Made by a program: the position numbers and the translations under genes. A DNA stretch of 64,000 nucleotides from Tritrichomonas musculus. Lineage: Eukaryota; Parabasalia; Tritrichomonadida; Tritrichomonadidae. Below are positions 9,498 to 19,700 of this stretch, one piece after another. Every line of letters begins with the position of its first letter. Positions within the stretch are counted from its first letter, which is position 1. The DNA lies in contig JAPFFF010000004.1 of the NCBI GenBank assembly GCA_039105265.1, forward strand, positions 4,960,001 to 5,024,000, in the 5' to 3' direction. The notes under the pieces are model-generated. The model was not told where the DNA came from and did no database searches. It worked only from the letters and a program-made list of their open reading frames with translations.

Positions 9498-12400
9498 ATG
9501 AAATCAAAAGATTCTAATGCACTAAATTTTTTTAAAGATCAAGAAATTATAATCAAAAACAAGATGCTAGATACAGTTATTCAAAATCATTATTTTATAC
9601 AAATTTCATCAAAATCTGATCTATCAGATCATTTATATCAAAACATTAATGAATCAAATTTTATATTGATAAATCAATATGAAGAACAAAATCAAAAATA
9701 TACTTATATTATTATCGGCTTTAAAAGAACAATTATTGTAATTGAAAAATCTTTGTTATCAATACTAGAACCACTATTTTCAACCAAAACAAACTTAAAT
9801 ATTTGCCTTTTGACTGAAATTAATGATTTAAACATGAATTCTAATTGGAATATAATTGAAAACAATCAATTTCCAGAAGAAGAAACAATGAAATTAAGCA
9901 AAAAACTCATTCTTCAAAATGCATGTTCAAAAGAATTCAAAAAGTTGTGGGAATGCATAAAGCCATGCATTTCTGGATATCTGATCAGAGAAAGCTATGA
10001 AAAAACTAAAAGAAATCGAATTGAAAATTTTGTAATGAAGAAAAATTCAAAAGTCAAGACAATCAAAGAAGATGACATTATTGAATTAAAGAGAATTGCC
10101 AGTGGATCTTCTGCCTACACAATGCTTGCTTATCACATTGAAAAAGAAGAGTTGCTTGTAATAAAGAAACAATTTAATTTAAGTGATGAAATGAAATATT
10201 TGATCTCGAGAGAAGTTAATAACTATTCAAAGATTCATCATCCATTTATTCCTAGATTTATTGGAACAATTGAATCAAATTACAGCATTGTGATGGAATA
10301 CATCAATGGCAACACCTTGGAATATATTGATAAAAGACAACTTAGTTATAATGATAAAATATTAATTATATTCGAATTAATGATTGTCATTGAATTTTTA
10401 CATCGCAATCATTTTATTTATAGAGACTTAAAACCAAACAACGTTATGATTGATGAAAACAAAACCGCTGTTTTAATTGATTTTGATCGAATGATCCAAT
10501 TTAAAGACAGAAAATATACTTACACAAATGACTTTTCTTCTCTATTTATTGCTCCTGAAGTTAACCTTGAAAATTACTCATATGAATGCGATATTTATTC
10601 ACTTGGATTAATAATGTTTTACATAATTGAGTCCAAGAATCCAACAAAAGAGAATTTAAATAATTATTTCGAGTTAAATGAAGAAAACTATCTCAAAAAA
10701 ATCATAAAAAGTTGTATCAATACTAATCCAAAAGAAAGACCAATAATTATAGAATTACTTCTTGAATTCTATGTAGAAAATCATGAATATATTCATCTTG
10801 AAAAATTGCTTGAAATTTATAGAACAAAATTTAAAAAGTATCAAAAATTGCAATTTCTTGATGTTTTCCAAAAAAATAAAATAGATTCACAATATAAATT
10901 GGGAACAATTTATGTTTACACAAACATAAATAAAGCTCTTTATTATTTAGCACTGGCTGCAAATCAAAATAACTGTGAAAGTCAATTTACACTTGGATTT
11001 ATATATTCACAAAATACAATTGTTTCACGCGATATCAATAAATCTATCAAATATTTTACTCTTGCTGCAAATCAAAAACATTGTTTGGCACAATTTTATC
11101 TTGGCATGAATTATGCAAAAGAAGATAATTCAACTACTGATCATGAAAAAGCAATTTATTACTTGACTCTTTCTGCAGAACAAAATTACTCAGAAGCCCA
11201 ATTTGTTCTTGGAAAGAATTACTCACAAGGAACAATAACAGCATTAGATGCTAACAAAGCAATTCATTATTTCACACTTGCAGCAAATCAAAATCATTCT
11301 GAAGCACAATTTTCTCTTGGATTGATTTATATACAAGAAAAACTGGTTCCAATTGATATTGAAAAATCAATATATTATCTTTCTCTTGCTGCAAATCAAA
11401 ATCATTCCAAAGCGCAAGAATGCCTTGGTTCAATTTATACTATGGGAAAATATTTGCCACGAGATATGGAAAAAGGTATTCATTTTTTCACACTTGCAGC
11501 CAATCAAAATAGTGTTGAAGCACAATTTAATCTTGGATATATTTACTTACAAGGAGAATATGTTCCACGTGATATTAAAAAAGGAATTCATTATTATTCT
11601 CTTGCAGCAAATCAAAACCATTCTTCTGCACAATTTAATCTTGCTCTATTTTATTTACAAGAGGATCAACGCGATATTAATAAAGCTATTCATTATTTTT
11701 TACTTGCTGCAAATCAAAATAACTCAGCAGCTTTATTTCATCTTGGAGTAATTTATGAAAGAAATGAATTTGTTCCACGAGATATCGACAGAGCTCTTCA
11801 TTACTATTCACTTGCAGCAAACTTAAATAATATTGATGCACAACTTGCACTTGGTTCAATATATGAAGAAGGCCAACTTGTTAAACGTAATATTGATAAA
11901 TCTATTCAGTATTATTTACTTGCTGTAAATCAAAATAATTCTTATGCATTGTATAAACTTGGACTAATTTATGAAAGAGGAGAATATATTGAACATGATA
12001 TAAACAAAGCTATTCATTATTATTCACTTGCAGCAGATCTAAATAATATTGATGCACAACTTGCACTTGGTTCAATTTATGAAAGAGGAGAATATGTGGC
12101 ACTTGATATTGACAAGGCTATTCAATATTATTTACTTGCTGCAAATCAAAATAATTCACATGCTCAATTCAAACTTGGTTTTATTTATTATAATTCAAGA
12201 TATGCTCATGTAGATATTAATAAAGCAATCCATTATTTCTCTTTGGCATCAAATCAAGATGATTCAAATGCTGATTATAATCTTGGCTCGATTTATTATG
12301 AAGGAAAAGTAGTTAAACGTGACATTCAAAAAGCAATTTCTTATTTTACAAGTGCAGCAACAAGGAAAATGTCAGAAGCACAATTTTTATTAGGACACAT

Positions 12401-13154
12401 TTATTTGGCAGGTATTTATGTTCCATTTGATCATAAAAAAGTAATTCATTATTTTACTTGCTCTGCAAATCAGAACAATAAAAGAGCCCAATTTCATCTC
12501 AGCATTTTATACTTATTTGGAATTCTTATAAAACAAGATATAAATAAAGGAGTCTTTTACATGATAAGTTCTGCAAAAAATAAATTCATAATAGCACAAT
12601 TCATTTCTGGATACTTTTATCAAGTTGGTTTATATATCAAAAAAGATATAAAAGAAGCAATTCATTATTATAAAGAAGCATCTTGTTTTAATCTCAATTT
12701 TGCAAAAAATAATCTCGGAATAATTTACAAAAATGGATATGAAGACATAATAAATAAAAACATAGGATTGGCAATAGAATACTTTAAAGAAGCAATTAGA
12801 CAGAAAAACGATCATGTTGCAATGTATAATTTGGCCCATTTATACATTTATGAAGAACCAATTAAAAAAAGTATTGAAAAATCAATTAAATTATTAATTA
12901 AATCATCAAATAAGGATTATTATCCATCAAAAATGCTGTTATGCTTGGTTTCAATTATACAATTCGGATGCGATATAAATGATATTTTGGAAGAACTTAA
13001 AAATTATGAATCTATGTCTACAAAATTATTGAATGAGATAATACAATTAATCCAACAGAAAAATCTTGAAGATATCACAGTTTTCGAAAAGTATTTTGAT
13101 TTATTTCGCAATATTGAATATTTATATAATATCCCTTTCGGCCGTATGCCGTAA
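9498..13154 (+). CDS. Protein kinase with long Sel1-repeat array; 3' tail split by a MITE
   Basis: The first ATG of the frame is 9498, giving about 1,218 residues. An N-terminal domain of about 190 residues is shared with the paralog at 41952-46731. The kinase domain spans about 195-455: glycine loop IASGSSAY, VIKK with Lys223, YRDLKPNN (308-315; His of HRD is Tyr, Asp310 kept), IDFDR (DFG as DFD, Asp328 kept), APE 352-354. The catalytic Asp, metal Asp and VAIK Lys are kept, so activity is plausible. About 18 Sel1 repeats of 35-37 residues follow (about 475-1130), with the pattern DINKAIHYFSLAANQN. The frame ends early: the last residues (IPFGRMP) and the stop come from an inserted MITE (13131-13278). 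The original end, finishing NSFFYEGFGIN, lies at 13291-13413. Confidence 0.85.
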   Translation: MKSKDSNALNFFKDQEIIIKNKMLDTVIQNHYFIQISSKSDLSDHLYQNINESNFILINQYEEQNQKYTYIIIGFKRTIIVIEKSLLSILEPLFSTKTNLNICLLTEINDLNMNSNWNIIENNQFPEEETMKLSKKLILQNACSKEFKKLWECIKPCISGYLIRESYEKTKRNRIENFVMKKNSKVKTIKEDDIIELKRIASGSSAYTMLAYHIEKEELLVIKKQFNLSDEMKYLISREVNNYSKIHHPFIPRFIGTIESNYSIVMEYINGNTLEYIDKRQLSYNDKILIIFELMIVIEFLHRNHFIYRDLKPNNVMIDENKTAVLIDFDRMIQFKDRKYTYTNDFSSLFIAPEVNLENYSYECDIYSLGLIMFYIIESKNPTKENLNNYFELNEENYLKKIIKSCINTNPKERPIIIELLLEFYVENHEYIHLEKLLEIYRTKFKKYQKLQFLDVFQKNKIDSQYKLGTIYVYTNINKALYYLALAANQNNCESQFTLGFIYSQNTIVSRDINKSIKYFTLAANQKHCLAQFYLGMNYAKEDNSTTDHEKAIYYLTLSAEQNYSEAQFVLGKNYSQGTITALDANKAIHYFTLAANQNHSEAQFSLGLIYIQEKLVPIDIEKSIYYLSLAANQNHSKAQECLGSIYTMGKYLPRDMEKGIHFFTLAANQNSVEAQFNLGYIYLQGEYVPRDIKKGIHYYSLAANQNHSSAQFNLALFYLQEDQRDINKAIHYFLLAANQNNSAALFHLGVIYERNEFVPRDIDRALHYYSLAANLNNIDAQLALGSIYEEGQLVKRNIDKSIQYYLLAVNQNNSYALYKLGLIYERGEYIEHDINKAIHYYSLAADLNNIDAQLALGSIYERGEYVALDIDKAIQYYLLAANQNNSHAQFKLGFIYYNSRYAHVDINKAIHYFSLASNQDDSNADYNLGSIYYEGKVVKRDIQKAISYFTSAATRKMSEAQFLLGHIYLAGIYVPFDHKKVIHYFTCSANQNNKRAQFHLSILYLFGILIKQDINKGVFYMISSAKNKFIIAQFISGYFYQVGLYIKKDIKEAIHYYKEASCFNLNFAKNNLGIIYKNGYEDIINKNIGLAIEYFKEAIRQKNDHVAMYNLAHLYIYEEPIKKSIEKSIKLLIKSSNKDYYPSKMLLCLVSIIQFGCDINDILEELKNYESMSTKLLNEIIQLIQQKNLEDITVFEKYFDLFRNIEYLYNIPFGRMP

Positions 13155-13290
13155 TTGAAGATTTTTTTATGTAAAGTATTCAAAAAGTTGCACTTTTGCC
13201 GTGTGCCGTAGAAATTTTGTAAAATAAACTATTCAATGAACGACCAAATAGCCGTATTTTACAAAACCGCCGAAGGGCTATTTATATAAT
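13119..13290. mobile_element. 148-bp MITE with 12-bp target duplication, inside a gene
   Basis: The element at 13131-13278 is flanked by the exact 12-bp direct repeat TATTTATATAAT (13119-13130 and 13279-13290). Its ends are imperfect inverted repeats (CCCTTTCGGC at left, GCCGAAGGG at right). A subterminal inverted pair TTTTGTAAAATA / TATTTTACAAAA lies inside, and GCCGTATGCCGTA-type repeats are rich at the left. It is notably richer in G+C than the host gene. Removing the element and one repeat copy rejoins the kinase/Sel1 reading frame exactly. There is no coding capacity, so it is non-autonomous. The 12-bp repeat is not a standard superfamily signature, and part of it may be chance AT similarity. 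Confidence 0.75.
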
Positions 13291-13413
13291 TTATTTTTTG
13301 TTCCATGCGAATTGAAATATGTTGATAATTATATTGAAAAACTAGAAAAACAAGCAGAAATAAATATAAAAGATATCAATTCATTTTTTTATGAAGGTTT
13401 CGGAATAAATTAA
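13291..13413 (+). pseudogene. Displaced C-terminal tail of the kinase/Sel1 gene
   Basis: The frame reads LFFVPCELKYVDNYIEKL, then a charged helix, then INSFFYEGFGIN and a TAA at 13411-13413. The ending matches the C-terminus of the paralog at 41952-42120 (INSIFYEGFGIEIE). It is the native end of the gene at 9498, cut off by the MITE. Confidence 0.75.
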
Positions 13414-13737
13414 TCTGATTATTTTATTCGTATATCAATTAATCCTAGAAAAAAGATCGATAATCGACTTTTTCTTTTTTGATTTTTATTATTTACATTA
13501 TCAAGTAAAAATAAAAAATGAAAACAAGGTTGTTGGGAATATTTCATATATTTTGAATATGCTCATTGAATTATTTATCATCAACGATTTCTTTGGAAAG
13601 GTTGATTGATTGTATTTGCATATTTAAGTTCAACATTTTTAGTCTGGGTTAAATTAAAATGAAAATATTTCAAAGAAATAATTTTTTTTAGAGCAAAAAA
13701 AATGTTGAGCTAATATTGGTTCATTTTTTATTAAAAA
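13414..13737. other. Intergenic, no supported feature
   Basis: AT-rich DNA between the displaced kinase tail and the CH fragment. A small inverted motif TCGATAATCGA lies near 13458. Nothing coding is seen. Confidence 0.4.
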
Positions 13738-13968
13738 ATGAGCAATCAAACAGCAACAACAGTTAATAATGAATGGATCCAATTACAAGTTAATGTTTTC
13801 ACACGCTGGGTTCAAAATCAATTGAAATATCACAACGACTTATCAAATGGAGTTGCCTTACGTAAGGATACACCACGTAATTGGGCACAATCTCCTAAGA
13901 GAACAGTTGAAATGGTTCAAAATTGTGATTAAGCGTTGACATGTTTGCAAAAGATGGAGTTCAACTTT
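13738..13968 (+). pseudogene. Calponin-homology domain fragment
   Basis: The 64-codon frame resembles the start of the first CH domain of the gene at 47471: VFTRWVQNQLKYHNDLSNGVAL against VFSKWVSSNL...DIKDGVAL, then SPKRTVEMVQNCD against SPKKNDDMIQNCD. About 10 residues are missing in the middle. After the stop, another frame continues the homology (DMFAKDGVQL against DMLTKDGVHL), so there are indels as well as truncation. An A50 tract follows at once. It is a dead fragment of an actin-binding gene. Confidence 0.75.
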
Positions 13969-13980
13969 AAAAATTTTCAC

Positions 13981-14033
<53 letters not shown>

Positions 14034-14553
14034 TTCAAAAATTTTTAAAATAATTTTTGACGACATAAAAAGTTAAGTGTAACTTAACATGACACTTTTT
14101 TTATTGATTTGTCAAAACATAAAATATTGTTAAGAATATGCATACTTTTATGTAATAATAAAATTATACTCTACAATAGCTCTTATCATGAGATGCTACA
14201 CTTGAAATTGGTCACCCTATAAAACGGAGCCATAGGAAGAGTTTTGATAGCCTTTTGGTAGCTAGCTTGATCTAGTCAGTTGGAATAAGTAAAAAAGATG
14301 GTGCAAGTAATTCTGGTTAATGAGGAGATAGTTAACCGCTAAAAATATTCTCAAAAAGTAAAAAGTGCTTAACGTTTATTTATAAACCGTCGTGTTAAAA
14401 TTTACTGGTAAAAAAATTACCAGTTTTCAGAAAAATAAAATATTAATTTTATATGTTTTTTATGCTAATATTTTCTTTTTTTTTAAATGTAAAAAAACAA
14501 TGTACATTTTTTTTTTTTTTTAAAATGTAAATTCAATGTATTTTGTTAATAAA
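13933..14553. other. Intergenic: A50 tract, short inverted repeats and a complex patch
   Basis: It holds an uninterrupted A50 (13982-14031), a GTTAAG/CTTAAC hairpin near 14074-14090, and a perfect hairpin ACTGGTAA/TTACCAGT (about 14404-14424). The patch 14170-14345 is of higher sequence complexity than any other gap nearby. It has stops in all frames I read and no tRNA features. It could be an RNA gene or a decayed transposon. Confidence 0.5.
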
Positions 14554-16284
14554 TTATTCAGATTGATCGTGAGCCATTTTTTCATAAAATTCCATATAAT
14601 CTCTTTGTTCAAAGCAAACTGGAAGTACCCTACTTAAATCAACTTCTAATTCATTTTGAAGTTCTTGATATATATCTTCAATATTATCTGCAATAGTTAT
14701 ACCAGCTTTAATTAAAAAATCTTTAATATCATCATAATTGGCTTCATATTGGCGTCCTCCTACATTAATTACAAAATTATCTTCTGATGGATCAGTTGAT
14801 TCTTTAAAAGTAGATTCAAATATATTTGGAAGAGACAAAAGAATAGATGCAATTTCATCTCTACCATATGCTTTCAAAACAATGGCAACAATGCTTATGC
14901 ATATTGACATGACTGCCCTGAAAATACGAACTATTTTTTGGAATTTAAGTTTTTGTAATATAGCTAGGGCAGAAGATGAGTTTTGTTGGAGTGTTTGTGC
15001 AATTTTATTTACATCATCATAAATATAATTGATCAACTGGGTCGGCAAATAAGCTGTGTAATCCAATATAATTTTGTTACATTCTCTTTTGAATTCGCAA
15101 CTAATTGAATTCAATGATAATTTATCTTTATTTTTAATATCATTGAGTAAAAGTAGTATATATATATTTGATATTTCTGCTATTTGAATACTTAATAATT
15201 CGATATACTGTTCAACATTTGTGTTTACATCTTCATCAAAAGTTACTTTCGTTCCTTGCATCATCTGTTCTCTTATTTGCCTTAAATTAATGTGCTCTAT
15301 AATATTATTTAAATATTCATTTTTTATGTTTTCGTCAATTTCAAAATGTCTACATTTTGAATTAAAAGTCCGGGTGACTTCTTGTTTCAATTCATCATAA
15401 TTAACCTCGTTTGAATTTAATTTAGAATTTATGAATTGCAAACAATCATTTTTTATTGAATCCAGAATCACTTCAAATGATTTTTCTTTAGAGAAAAGTG
15501 AATTAACTAATTCTTTATTATTTTCTGAATAGCTTTCTTTGAGTTGCTCGATGAAATTTTCGGAACTATTCCAATTCTTCTTTTGAAGTTGATTTAAAAC
15601 CTGCGTAATAAAGTATTTGTTCATTTTATGTGAAAATTCATATTTTACTTTTTTTCTGAAATCAACACATGGAATTATTTGAGATTCTATATGAAGTAAT
15701 TCGAGTTTTTGACCGAGATTTGATGACTTTGCCATTTCTAAATAATAATCAATTGAATTTTGATCCTTTTCAATTATTGAAGTACTTTTTTTGATTGAAA
15801 TAATAATATTACTACTCAGTAAATAATGAAAATTTTCAATTGATGATAAAATTGAATAATCTGTGAATGACATTCCATACATAATTATTAAAGAACTTGA
15901 TCGAACCAAAGGAAATAATAGTTCAATAAATGAATTAATATTGTCACCAGCAATACCTTCTGTATCTATGTTGAATATATGAGTGTTTTTATCTAATGAA
16001 TTATCATCGTCTATTTCAAATCTATTAATTATATCTTGAACAGTTCCGCAATATGATAATATGGCTCCCTTAGTTGTTGAGGCGAAACCTTTTCCAATTT
16101 CATGCTCTGTATTTGAAAAATATTGAGAAAATGTTGATTTCCCTAATTGTGGAAAACCAAAGTTCATTACAAAAGCAAAATTAGAATCATGTACAAATTT
16201 ATCAATGTATGCCTTAATGCCATCAAAGAAGATAGCGTAGGTTGAATCATCATTTAATTTGATAATTGCTATTGGATTTGCCAT
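14554..16284 (-). CDS. GBP-like large GTPase
   Basis: The ATG at 16284 (MANPIAIIKL) gives 576 residues. I choose it over the longer open frame because a TCATT initiator lies 14 nt upstream (16300-16296) and the earlier extension has no family match. P-loop GFPQLGKST (43-51), switch I TTKGA (70-74, like TKGIW of guanylate-binding proteins) and DTEG (107-110) identify a dynamin-superfamily GTPase of the GBP/atlastin/RHD3 type. No clear NKxD is seen, as in GBPs. A long helical region follows, then a hydrophobic helix (AVMSICISIVAIVLKAY) that may dip into membrane. It is divergent from, and homologous to, the double GTPase at 16718. GBP relatives remodel membranes in other eukaryotes; the role here is unknown. 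Confidence 0.8.
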   Translation of the reverse strand: MANPIAIIKLNDDSTYAIFFDGIKAYIDKFVHDSNFAFVMNFGFPQLGKSTFSQYFSNTEHEIGKGFASTTKGAILSYCGTVQDIINRFEIDDDNSLDKNTHIFNIDTEGIAGDNINSFIELLFPLVRSSSLIIMYGMSFTDYSILSSIENFHYLLSSNIIISIKKSTSIIEKDQNSIDYYLEMAKSSNLGQKLELLHIESQIIPCVDFRKKVKYEFSHKMNKYFITQVLNQLQKKNWNSSENFIEQLKESYSENNKELVNSLFSKEKSFEVILDSIKNDCLQFINSKLNSNEVNYDELKQEVTRTFNSKCRHFEIDENIKNEYLNNIIEHINLRQIREQMMQGTKVTFDEDVNTNVEQYIELLSIQIAEISNIYILLLLNDIKNKDKLSLNSISCEFKRECNKIILDYTAYLPTQLINYIYDDVNKIAQTLQQNSSSALAILQKLKFQKIVRIFRAVMSICISIVAIVLKAYGRDEIASILLSLPNIFESTFKESTDPSEDNFVINVGGRQYEANYDDIKDFLIKAGITIADNIEDIYQELQNELEVDLSRVLPVCFEQRDYMEFYEKMAHDQSE

Positions 16285-16717
16285 CTCAGAATAAAAATGA
16301 ATTTCCAGAATAATTATTATATCTATTGAAAAAATTGGCTTATTTTTATTAGAAATCTGGCGATTTTTATTTATTTCAGTAAAATTCATGACATTTTGAA
16401 ATGAAGAAATTTGTTGATTTCTTAAACAAATAATATAGCATTTGATAAATCTATAATTAAAAATCACTTTTAATCATCTTCAAATGTTATACGAGTGGCA
16501 CAATTTTTGAATACTATTGTCTTATTTTTACATGAAAATATTAATATAATGAGAAAATACTATTTTTCTATTTTAAATCAAAGATTTTTTGGATTAAAAC
16601 ATCAAAGATCGATAATTTATCTTCATTTTGTATTTTTCAATTTTTTGTGCCATTTGAGTTAATTTTATGCCTTCTAAATTTCCGAAAATAAAAGACCACT
16701 TCATTTCCATTTAGTTC
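16285..16717. promoter_or_regulatory. Shared divergent promoter region of two GTPase genes
   Basis: 433 bp separate the two start codons. A TCATT initiator (TCAYW type) lies 14 nt before the left gene's ATG (16300-16296, minus strand), and another (16701-16705) lies 15 nt before the right gene's ATG. This head-to-head layout suggests coordinated expression. The initiator is established in Trichomonas; its use here is inferred. Confidence 0.55.
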
Positions 16718-19700
16718 ATGATTGAATTAAAAAAAAGATACCCAGAATACTTTTTTTTAAGAGATTTGATAGATGGTGTAGGATATCGATATATTCTTCA
16801 AGAAAAAAAAATTTTTGAATATATATTAGATTATTCAACTAATGATAAATTTATACTAATCTCATTTTTTGGAAATTCTCAAATTGGAAAATCTAGTTTA
16901 TGCCAATATTTAACAGGAGTTAGTCATAAAATTGGTTATCATTTGAAATCATCTACAAAAGGGGCCACAATTGTATATGGAGGAACCATAGAAGAAATTT
17001 ATGAAAGGGTTAATTTACAGCCACCAAATGTTGAAAATTTGGATATCGATGTTTTTTTTATTGATACTGAAGGGATCTGTAATGAACCAGAAAAAGATAC
17101 AATTGCTTTACAATTGATTCCTCTTATGCTAATTTCATCTAAAAATGTTGCTTTTACTCAACCAATTCCAGATTCTCTAGTAGATTTTTTAAAGATATGC
17201 AAATATTTTGTCAATACGCATTACTCAAACGATAATGAACACGAAGAACAAAATTTATTATTTAACAGACTAATTGCTCGAATTGTTGATTTCCCAGATG
17301 ATATAGATGAAAAATATAATCAAGAAGATATTAAAAATTTAGAACTTGATTTTAAACAAAATAGCAATCTCGCAAAAATGTTAAAAAAACAATTGATTGA
17401 GCCCGTCTATGTTCCAGGAGGCCCTTATTATTCTGATAAAAAATGTTATGATATAGATTTTACTCAATATTTTCTTGATCAACTCTTTTTAAGTAGCAAT
17501 TCCATTGTTTATTCAGATATCAATACTTTTATGAAGAATCTAATTTATGCAAATAGGAATATCAAACCATTTTTTAAGATCAATCAACAATTTAAATTTA
17601 GAAACTATATTAATTTTAATATTGAAGAGAAAATTAACCAATTTTTTATGAATTGTAGAGAAAACATGGATTACCAAGAAGATCAAATAAACAATTTTTT
17701 TGAAAAAGAAATCAAATTATTAATTAATCAAAATGCAAACAATAAAAGCATAGATGAAATTGATTTGAATGAATATTTGTTATTTGAAAAAAATTATTTC
17801 AATTCAAAAAAAGAAGAACTCCAAAAATGCGTTTCAAAATATAATGATATCAAATTCAAAATTGTCAATGCCAAAACAAATAAAGAAAAAATTATTTCAC
17901 AACTTCAATATTTATCAGATTTTGTTCAAGTTAATGGACAATTTGCTGCTAATTACATTTTTGAACAAATTCAAAATCATTATACAAATATTGATCAATA
18001 TGAAAATTCAATATTTAAATACATCGATGATAGTAAAGATCTTTGCTTAAGAAAACTTGAGCAATTACAGATTGATCATCAAAAAATTATCAACAAAATA
18101 AAATCAGATATTTCAGATATCTTTAATATTTTATCTCAATTCAAAATAAACACTTTTTATCGTCAGCATGGATTTTTTTCTTGGGCAATAAGCATTTTTT
18201 TTGATTCTCGAAACGAGCTTCCAGATCCTGAAGAAATATTTCCAGGTTTTAAAGCATATATTAATAAAAAAACGAAAACATATTGCCGATTTGTTATTGA
18301 AAATAGACAATATGAAAGTAAATTTGAAAAAATACTTGATGAAAAAGGCGATATTGAAATTCTTTCAAATTTAAATACAGATCAGAAAAATTTTATATCA
18401 AAGTATCTGCATGAAATGATTGAACCAAAATTAGAGGAGGAAAAAATAGTAACATTAGAAAAACTTTTTGTGAAAAATGAAAATTCGGAGTATGTATTCC
18501 AAAAGAACAACATTTTAAATTATATTATGAAAAATGCAACACATGGAAAATTTATTTTTTATTTGCTCTTTGGAAAATCACAACAGGGCAAATCTAGTTT
18601 ATGCCAGTGTTTAACTGGAGTTCAACATGAAATAGGAAACACATGTGGATCAAAAACAGAAGGTGCTACAATAGCATATGGTGGGACCATAAAAGAAATC
18701 TATGAAAGAATGAAATTACATCCACCTAGTAATGAAGATTTGAATTGTGATGTTTTTGTTGGTGATACAGAAGGCATCTTTAATGAATCCAAAAATGATA
18801 AACTTGCTTTATTATTAATTCCACTTATGATAATTTCTTCAAAAATTGTTATTTTTATCCCATCCTCCCCTGATGATTCTTTGACCAAATTTTTGGCTAT
18901 TTGCAAATATTTCATCAGTGATACTTATATGAAAAATAATGAACAAGGAGAACAAAATCCATTTTGTGATAAACTTATTGCAAGAATTGTTGATTATCCC
19001 GATGAAGATGAAGATATTAATTATACACCAGAAGATATTGCAAGACTTACACAAGAATATATAAAAGAGAGCAACAATAAAGCATTTTTTGATCAACAAA
19101 TGATTGAACCAATTTTTGTTCCAGGTGGTCCTTGGGATAACCAAAACAAATGTTACAATCAAAGTTTCATGCAAAACTTCCTCGATCAACTTTTTGCAAA
19201 TCATCAAAATGCAATTTCTTATTCAAATCCTACCAAATTTGTTGATGATATTAACATTATAATAAATATATCTATTGATGAAAATAATGAAAACAAAATG
19301 GAAATGTTTAAAGATAAAAGTTTTACTGAAAGATTCCTTGATTATGAAATGAGCATTATTGAAAAAAATATCAATAATTTTTATTTAGAATATTTAGAAA
19401 AAATGAAAATCAATGAAGAAGAAAACAATAAATTTATTCAAAACAAAATTAAATTAGAATTGAACGACTTTTTTAAAAGTCATCAATTAGATCAAAAATA
19501 TTATGAAAAATATTACCAATTGGCAAGTGAAAAATTCAATGAAAAATTGGAACATTTGAGAATCAGTATTTTTAAATTTAACGAGTTTAACGAACAAATT
19601 AAAAAAGCCAAAAATGAAAAAGAAAAACTAATCAAAACTCTTAAATATCTTTCTATACAAATACAATTTCAATCTCAAATCAGTGCCGATTATATTTTAT

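Noticed and set aside
13738-14031. CH fragment plus A50 as a retrocopied mRNA
   Set aside because: The fragment is the 5' part of the gene, whereas a retrocopy would keep the 3' end next to the A tract. The tract is more likely a breakpoint or expansion.
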